This document shows positions 7,387 through 11,712 of a stretch of 23,374 bases of DNA, in pieces. The stretch is from Pseudomonadota bacterium (GTDB lineage Bacteria > Pseudomonadota > Alphaproteobacteria > Rhizobiales > Xanthobacteraceae). Within the stretch, counting starts at the first letter, position 1. Each line of letters opens with the position of its first letter. The stretch spans positions 1-23,374 of the forward strand of contig JAEWFG010000293.1 in the NCBI GenBank assembly GCA_023388935.1, given 5' to 3'. The position numbers and the translations under genes are program-made. The notes under the pieces were generated by a model. That model had not been told where the DNA came from. It searched no databases and saw only the letters and a program-made list of their open reading frames with translations.

Positions 7387-8850
7387 ATGATTCGCATTTC
7401 GACGATCTTCATTGCCATCTGCATGGTTCTGGTCGCGGCCTCGCTCGGACTGGTTCTCTACTCGGTCGCCGGCATCAGCGGAAACCAATCCGCGATCGTG
7501 GCGCTGACCGCGCTGACCTTCCTGATCCTCTATAACGCGGTCTCGATGCGGCTGCGCGACCGCAGCGACGTCGGCGACCGGATCGCCGACCTGTCGCGCG
7601 GCACCGCCGACCTCGCCCGCCAGGTGACCGAATACGGCCGCCGGCTCGCCGCGATCGAAGGGCGCATCGCCTCGGCAAACTCGACCAATTCCGACCGCAT
7701 CCAATCGGTGGTCGGCGAGATCCATGAGCTCGGCGGTTTGGTCCGGCAGCTCGCCGTCACCGTATCGGCCCATGAAGACCTGCTGGCTGACGCCACGCCG
7801 GCATCAGCCGCAAGCCCGGTCGGGAAGCCCGAGCCGGTGGCGCCGCCCGACCTGGTCGCGACGGTCGAGGAGCGGCCCGTCGCGCCGCCCCCGCCTCCTG
7901 TATTGCAGCCGCGGCGCGCACCGGCGGCCCAGCCCCAGATGACCGCCAACGGGCGTAACCAGACCCAGTTGCTGGCGACGCTGCGCGGCGCCATCGACGC
8001 GAATCGCATCGACATCTTCCTGCAGCCGATGGTAACGCTGCCGCAGCGCAAGGTGCGGTTCTACGAGGCGGTGACGCGGGTGCGTGACGAGCGCAACCAG
8101 CTGATCGCCGCCGAGCAGTTCATCAGCATCGCCGAAGCCTCGGGTCTGATCGGGCGCATCGACAACATGGTGATGCTGCGCTGTGTGCAGGTGCTGCGTC
8201 GCCTGATGGTACGCAACAAGGATGTCGGCGTGTTCTGCAACGTCGCGGCCTCGACGCTCGGCAATTCCACCAGCTTCGCGCAGTGCCTCGACTTCCTCGA
8301 AGCCAACCGGGCGCTGGCGCCCTCGCTGGTGCTGGAGTTCAAGCAGTCGACCTTCCGCAATCTCGGCCCGGCCGAGACCGAGAATCTCGCAGCGCTTGCC
8401 CAGCGCGGCTTCCGCTTCTCGATCGACCATGTCACGGACCTGCGCATCGAGCCACGCGAGCTCGCCGACCGCGGCGTGCGCTTCATCAAGGTGCCGGCCA
8501 CGCTGCTGCTCGATCCGAAGCAGGCGTCGGCGTCGGACATTCACCCGTCCGACCTGTCGGACCTGCTCGGCCGCTTCGGCATCGACCTGATCGCCGAGCG
8601 GATCGAGGGCGAGCGCGCCGTGGTCGACCTGCTCGACTACGACGTGCGGTTCGGCCAGGGGTTCCTGTTCGCGCCGCCCCGGCCATTGCGGCCGGAGGGG
8701 GCATCTGCTACCGGCGGGGCCTCGCCGAACCAGGCGCAGGACATTCAGGGATCCAATGGCTCCGCTTCCCCCAACCCAGGCGCGACATCTGCAGCGCCTG
8801 CCGCACAGCGCGTTACCACCGGCAACGCCGCGCTCGCGCGCCGCATCTGA
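7387..8850 (+). CDS. TipF-like membrane protein: two TM helices, coiled coil, degenerate EAL domain
   Basis: The product has 487 residues. Two membrane helices (about 5-27 and 34-52) are followed by a heptad-rich coiled coil (about 55-120), a Pro-rich linker, and an EAL domain from about residue 195 to 440. This order matches TipF of Caulobacter, a c-di-GMP-binding protein that positions flagellar assembly; the match is by architecture, not alignment. The EAL signature is E227-A-V. N285, E317, D347, K368, E404 and Q424 sit at conserved catalytic-site positions. The second Asp of the usual D-D-F-G-T-G loop is His348 and that loop reads H-V-T-D-L, so phosphodiesterase activity is doubtful and a binding role likely. 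The C-terminal ~50 residues are low-complexity. The HAD gene follows 15 bp on, probably in one transcript. Confidence 0.8.
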   Translation: MIRISTIFIAICMVLVAASLGLVLYSVAGISGNQSAIVALTALTFLILYNAVSMRLRDRSDVGDRIADLSRGTADLARQVTEYGRRLAAIEGRIASANSTNSDRIQSVVGEIHELGGLVRQLAVTVSAHEDLLADATPASAASPVGKPEPVAPPDLVATVEERPVAPPPPPVLQPRRAPAAQPQMTANGRNQTQLLATLRGAIDANRIDIFLQPMVTLPQRKVRFYEAVTRVRDERNQLIAAEQFISIAEASGLIGRIDNMVMLRCVQVLRRLMVRNKDVGVFCNVAASTLGNSTSFAQCLDFLEANRALAPSLVLEFKQSTFRNLGPAETENLAALAQRGFRFSIDHVTDLRIEPRELADRGVRFIKVPATLLLDPKQASASDIHPSDLSDLLGRFGIDLIAERIEGERAVVDLLDYDVRFGQGFLFAPPRPLRPEGASATGGASPNQAQDIQGSNGSASPNPGATSAAPAAQRVTTGNAALARRI

Positions 8851-8865
8851 TCGACCGCACACATC

Positions 8866-9720
8866 ATGACCACGCTGCATTTCGCCGAAAGCCTGCGCGA
8901 GCTCGTGGCCGGCGTGGACGTCGTGCTCAGCGACATCTGGGGCGTGGTCCATAACGGCCTCGAATCCTTCCCCGAGGCCTGCGAGGCGCTGCACACTTAT
9001 CGGAGCCGCGGCGGTACGGTGATCCTGATCACCAATGCGCCGCGCCCGGCCGACTCCGTGCAGCGGCAATTGCGCAAGCTCGGCGTCGCCGACGAGACCT
9101 ATGACGCAATCGTCTCCTCGGGAGATCTGACGCGGCTCTATGTCGCCGAACATCCCGGTCGCAAGCTGTTCTGGCTCGGCCCCGAGCGCGACAATTCGAT
9201 CTACCGCGGCCTCGACGCGGTGACCGCGCCGCTGGAAGAGGCCGACTATATCGTCTGCACAGGTCTCTATGACGACGAGACCGAGACGGCGGAAGATTAT
9301 CGCGGCATGATGCTGAAGGCGCGCGAGCGCAAGCTGACGCTGGTCTGCGCCAATCCCGACATCGTGGTGGAACGCGGCGACCGGCTGATTTATTGCGCCG
9401 GCGCGATTGCGGAGCTCTATCGCGAGCTCGGCGGCGAGGTGATCTTCTATGGCAAGCCGCACCGTCCGATCTACGAGCGCGCGATGGCGCTTGCCGGCGA
9501 ACGCCAGGGCCACATGATCGACCGGCGGAAGGTGCTGGCGATCGGCGATTCCGTCCGCACCGACCTGACCGGCGCGCGCGAATTCGGCATCGACTGCCTG
9601 TTCGTCACCCGCGGCATCCATTCCGAGGAGTTCGAGGGCCTCGACCAGCTCGACCCGACGTCGGTGATGGAATTGTTCGGCCACCCGCCGAAGGCGCTGA
9701 TGCGCGAATTGAAGTGGTGA
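8866..9720 (+). CDS. HAD-IIA family hydrolase (TIGR01459-type)
   Basis: This is a 284-residue haloacid-dehalogenase superfamily protein of the NagD-like IIA branch. Motif I is D23-I-W25-G-V-V-H-N-G, motif II is I-T-N-A-P-R-P (Thr in the Thr/Ser position), motif III is K197 in Y-G-K-P-H-R-P-I-Y, and motif IV is G-D228-S-V-R-T-D233. Between motifs II and III lies the C2 cap with Y-I-V-C-T-G-L-Y-D-D-E. The residue two after the nucleophile is Trp where phosphatases have a general-acid Asp; I recall D-x-W-G-V as characteristic of this subfamily. The substrate is unknown. The gene lies 15 bp after the TipF-like gene without a clear ribosome binding site, so it probably depends on readthrough from it. 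Confidence 0.88.
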   Translation: MTTLHFAESLRELVAGVDVVLSDIWGVVHNGLESFPEACEALHTYRSRGGTVILITNAPRPADSVQRQLRKLGVADETYDAIVSSGDLTRLYVAEHPGRKLFWLGPERDNSIYRGLDAVTAPLEEADYIVCTGLYDDETETAEDYRGMMLKARERKLTLVCANPDIVVERGDRLIYCAGAIAELYRELGGEVIFYGKPHRPIYERAMALAGERQGHMIDRRKVLAIGDSVRTDLTGAREFGIDCLFVTRGIHSEEFEGLDQLDPTSVMELFGHPPKALMRELKW

Positions 9721-9727
9721 TGTTGCG

Positions 9728-9748
9728 GCCCGCGCAGGCGCTGCGGGC
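9728..9748 (+). terminator. Possible terminator after the HAD hydrolase gene
   Basis: GCCCGC (9728-9733) and GCGGGC (9743-9748) form a 6-bp GC stem around a 9-base loop, 7 bp after the stop, followed only by TT. The rest of the ~200-bp convergent gap to 9919 holds a 12-bp palindrome CTGCCATGGCAG (9775-9786) and the inverted repeat listed next. Confidence 0.35.
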
Positions 9749-9853
9749 TTAGACCAGTTGCTGAGAGCTAAAAGCTGCCATGGCAGGGCATAGCCGTCCG
9801 GAGGATGGCATCGCTTCCGCTTTGGCCATTCACGCCTTGAGATCCAAGAACGT

Positions 9854-9880
9854 CCATGCCCGGGACAAGCCCGGGCATGG
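9854..9880. repeat. Intergenic palindromic repeat (CCGGG-core type)
   Basis: The perfect 11-bp arms CCATGCCCGGG (9854-9864) and CCCGGGCATGG (9870-9880) enclose ACAAG. It lies in the gap between the convergent HAD hydrolase and CheY-like genes. Elements of this form are, from general knowledge, abundant between genes in Bradyrhizobium and relatives. A sister copy with the same geometry but different flanks of the core is at 19062-19088. It may also serve as a bidirectional terminator. Confidence 0.7.
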
Positions 9881-9918
9881 CGATCTCTATGGATAGCTGT
9901 TTTCGGACCAGGCGCGCC

Positions 9919-10314
9919 TTACGCGCTCGCCATGTCCGGGAAGACCGCCTCGATCTTGGTCTTCAGCGTCGCCGCGTTGAACGGCTTGACGATGTAGTTG
10001 TTCACGCCGGCCTTCTTGGCCGCGATCACGTTCTCGGTCTTGGATTCCGCCGTGATCATGATGAACGGCGTGGTGGCAAGGTTCGGATCCGCGCGCACTT
10101 CGCGCAGCAGGTCGTAACCCGTCATCGGCTCCATGTTCCAGTCGGAGATCACAAGGCCGTACTTCTTGCCGCGCATCTTGTTCAGCGCCGCCGAACCGTC
10201 GCTGGCATCATCGATATTCTCGAAGCCAAGCTGCTTCAGCAGATTCCTGATGATACGGATCATGGTGCTGTAGTCATCAACCACCAGAACCGACATCGAC
10301 AAATCAACCGCCAT
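9919..10314 (-). CDS. cheY: CheY-like single-domain response regulator
   Basis: This 131-residue stand-alone receiver domain has no output domain and should act by phosphorylation-dependent protein binding. All receiver residues are in place: acidic pair D13-D14, phospho-acceptor D58 (in V-I-S-D-W-N-M), T88, the switch aromatic Y107 and K110 (in I-V-K-P-F). These align one-for-one with D57, T87, Y106 and K109 of E. coli CheY, and the sequence around them (D-Y-S-T-M-I-R-I-I-R-N-L-L-K-Q-L-G-F) is strikingly close to it. The start has GGGAG five bases upstream on the minus strand. No che or fla operon is adjacent, so it is an orphan CheY; the partner kinase is elsewhere. It is divergent from ribF. 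Confidence 0.9.
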   Translation of the reverse strand: MAVDLSMSVLVVDDYSTMIRIIRNLLKQLGFENIDDASDGSAALNKMRGKKYGLVISDWNMEPMTGYDLLREVRADPNLATTPFIMITAESKTENVIAAKKAGVNNYIVKPFNAATLKTKIEAVFPDMASA

Positions 10315-10402
10315 CTCGACTCCCCCAACGCAAACCTAGGAATGTTACAATCGGACCCGCCGGGCAGCCCCGCAGTTCCACAATTCAAGGACTAGCACCG
10401 AG

Positions 10403-10422
10403 GCGTTAAACAGCGCGTTAAC
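10403..10422. promoter_or_regulatory. Direct repeat GCGTTAA in the cheY/ribF divergent region
   Basis: GCGTTAA occurs at 10403-10409 and again at 10415-10421, a 12-bp period, 90-110 bp upstream of the CheY-like gene and before ribF. Read on the minus strand it gives TTAAC-N7-TTAAC, close to the CtrA site TTAA-N7-TTAAC but with half-site spacing off by one. It could be a regulator site; the evidence is weak. Confidence 0.25.
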
Positions 10423-10539
10423 TGCGGGAGCCCCTGAAGGATTGAAATCATGTTCAATGCGGTCACACCCCCGCTTGACTTCATCCGGCCGGTCAAGCCA
10501 CGGTCCCGACCCGTCCTGCCCGACGCGAGAATTCTCCTG

Positions 10540-11511
10540 ATGGCTTCGCATTTTACCGTTATCCGCGACACCACACCGGATTCCGCGATATTGAAGGGCG
10601 CCGTCGTCGCCATGGGCAATTTTGACGGCGTTCATCTCGGCCATCGGGCTGTGATCGCGGCCGCCCTGGAAATGGGCCGGGCGCATGGCCGCCCTGCGCT
10701 GGCGTTGACCTTCGAGCCGCATCCGCGCCGGTTTTTCAGCCCGAACACTCCGCAATTCCGCCTGACGGACGAGCGGGCCAAGCTGCGGCTCTTGGCCGGC
10801 ACCGGGCTTGCCGGCGCCGTGGTGATGACCTTCGACAAGGCCAGGGCCGGGACCAGCGCGCAAGACTTCATTCACCATGACCTGATCGGACGCCTCGGCG
10901 TCAGCGGAATCGCGGTCGGCTACGACTTCCATTTCGGCAAGGGGCGGGTCGGCTCGCCGGGCCTCCTCGTCAACGAAGCGCCCCGGCTCGGCATCGAGGT
11001 GGATGTGCAGCCGCATGTCGATATCGACGAGCGGCCGGTCTCCTCCAGCGCCATCCGGATCGCGCTGGCCGAAGGCCTCCTCGACGAAGCCACCACCATG
11101 CTGGGCGCCCCCTGGTTCATTACCGGGGAGGTCATCCATGGCGAGAAGCGCGGCCGCGATCTCGGCTACCCCACCGCCAACATCCGCCTCGACGGCAATT
11201 GCGGCCTGAAGCATGGCATCTACGCGGTGCGGGTCGGCCGCGGCGCCGAGCGGCTGGACGGGGTTGCAAGCTTCGGCCGCCGCCCGACTTTCGATAATGG
11301 CGCGCCGCTTCTGGAAATCTTCCTGTTCGACTTCAAGGGCGACCTCTACGGGCAGGCGCTCGACTGCGCCTTCGTCGGCTTCATCCGCGAGGAGTTGAAG
11401 TTCGACAGCCTGGAGGCCCTGATCCGCCAGATGGACGACGATTCCGCCCGCGCCCGCGCCATGCTGGCCGCCGCACCGGACGCATTTCCGAGGCTTGGCG
11501 TGATCGATTGA
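10540..11511 (+). CDS. ribF: Bifunctional riboflavin kinase / FAD synthetase
   Basis: This enzyme converts riboflavin to FMN and then FAD. From ATG 10540 it has 323 residues, normal for RibF. The N-terminal nucleotidyltransferase half has G-N-F-D-G-V-H-L-G-H (ATP site, about residues 25-34) and, further on, S-S-S-A-I-R, the equivalent of the I-S-S-T-x-I-R motif. The C-terminal riboflavin kinase half has G-R-D-L-G-Y-P-T-A-N, the flavokinase signature. An in-frame ATG at 10450 adds 30 residues and has a better Shine-Dalgarno sequence (AAGGA) than 10540; I prefer 10540 because family similarity begins there. No FMN riboswitch-like structure is evident upstream. ileS follows 201 bp downstream, a link (ribF-ileS-lspA) common across proteobacteria, and lspA does follow ileS here. 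Confidence 0.94.
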   Translation: MASHFTVIRDTTPDSAILKGAVVAMGNFDGVHLGHRAVIAAALEMGRAHGRPALALTFEPHPRRFFSPNTPQFRLTDERAKLRLLAGTGLAGAVVMTFDKARAGTSAQDFIHHDLIGRLGVSGIAVGYDFHFGKGRVGSPGLLVNEAPRLGIEVDVQPHVDIDERPVSSSAIRIALAEGLLDEATTMLGAPWFITGEVIHGEKRGRDLGYPTANIRLDGNCGLKHGIYAVRVGRGAERLDGVASFGRRPTFDNGAPLLEIFLFDFKGDLYGQALDCAFVGFIREELKFDSLEALIRQMDDDSARARAMLAAAPDAFPRLGVID

Positions 11512-11527
11512 GGCCGAAAACCGGCCT
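11511..11527 (+). terminator. Short hairpin right after ribF
   Basis: AGGCCG (11511-11516) pairs with CGGCCT (11522-11527) across an AAAAC loop, starting at the last base of the ribF stop codon. No T-run follows. It may limit readthrough into the ileS leader or stabilise the ribF 3' end. Confidence 0.35.
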
Positions 11528-11571
11528 GCCGGACCTTTGCGCTTCCCCCGCCCCCCTGCTATGGAGAGCCC

Positions 11572-11619
11572 ATGTTTGCGCGGCGCATCATAGGGATTAG
11601 CGGCCCGGCTTCCGCCTGA
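11572..11619 (+). CDS. Putative isoleucine-rich leader peptide of ileS (15 aa)
   Basis: This short open frame encodes M-F-A-R-R-I-I-G-I-S-G-P-A-S-A and ends in TGA. It has its own Shine-Dalgarno sequence (GGAG at 11563-11566, five bases before the ATG). Three of 15 residues are Ile, encoded ATC-ATA-GGG-ATT (11587-11598), and ATA is a rare codon in GC-rich genomes of this kind. It ends 93 bp before the isoleucyl-tRNA synthetase gene, and its stop codon lies within a long hairpin. These are the hallmarks of a ribosome-stalling attenuator in which charged tRNA-Ile level decides leader translation. The reading is inference: the frame is short enough to arise by chance, but the match between the repeated amino acid and the downstream gene argues for function. 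Confidence 0.55.
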   Translation: MFARRIIGISGPASA

Positions 11620-11644
11620 GCCTTCGGCTCGGCGCAAGACCGGG
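11604..11644 (+). promoter_or_regulatory. Long hairpin in the ileS leader, candidate attenuator
   Basis: An extended imperfect hairpin: CCCGG (11604-11608) with CCGGG (11640-11644), CTT with AAG, CGCC with GGCG, and GAGCC (11618-11622) with GGCTC (11626-11630) around a TTC loop. This makes about 17 pairs with two single bulges and one mismatch. It is followed by ATTTTGTCGTTT, so it could act as a terminator. GGCTCGG (11626-11632) is also perfectly complementary to CCGAGCC (11696-11702), just ahead of the ileS ATG, so two exclusive folds are possible. The stop codon of the 15-aa leader frame (11617-11619) is inside the 5' arm, so a ribosome there would disrupt this hairpin. Confidence 0.5.
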
Positions 11645-11712
11645 ATTTTGTCGTTTCACCCCGCGATTCCAGTCGCAATCCGTTTCCGCGCCCTTCCGAG
11701 CCAGTCAGCCAC

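Noticed and set aside
7804..9684. 626-codon minus-strand frame opposite the EAL and HAD genes
   Set aside because: The plus-strand proteins have intact family motifs; the antisense translation is low-information and spans two unrelated genes.
10450..10539. Alternative ribF start with a better Shine-Dalgarno sequence
   Set aside because: Kept only as a note: the 30 extra residues look unlike RibF and family similarity starts near ATG 10540, though translation from 10450 cannot be excluded.
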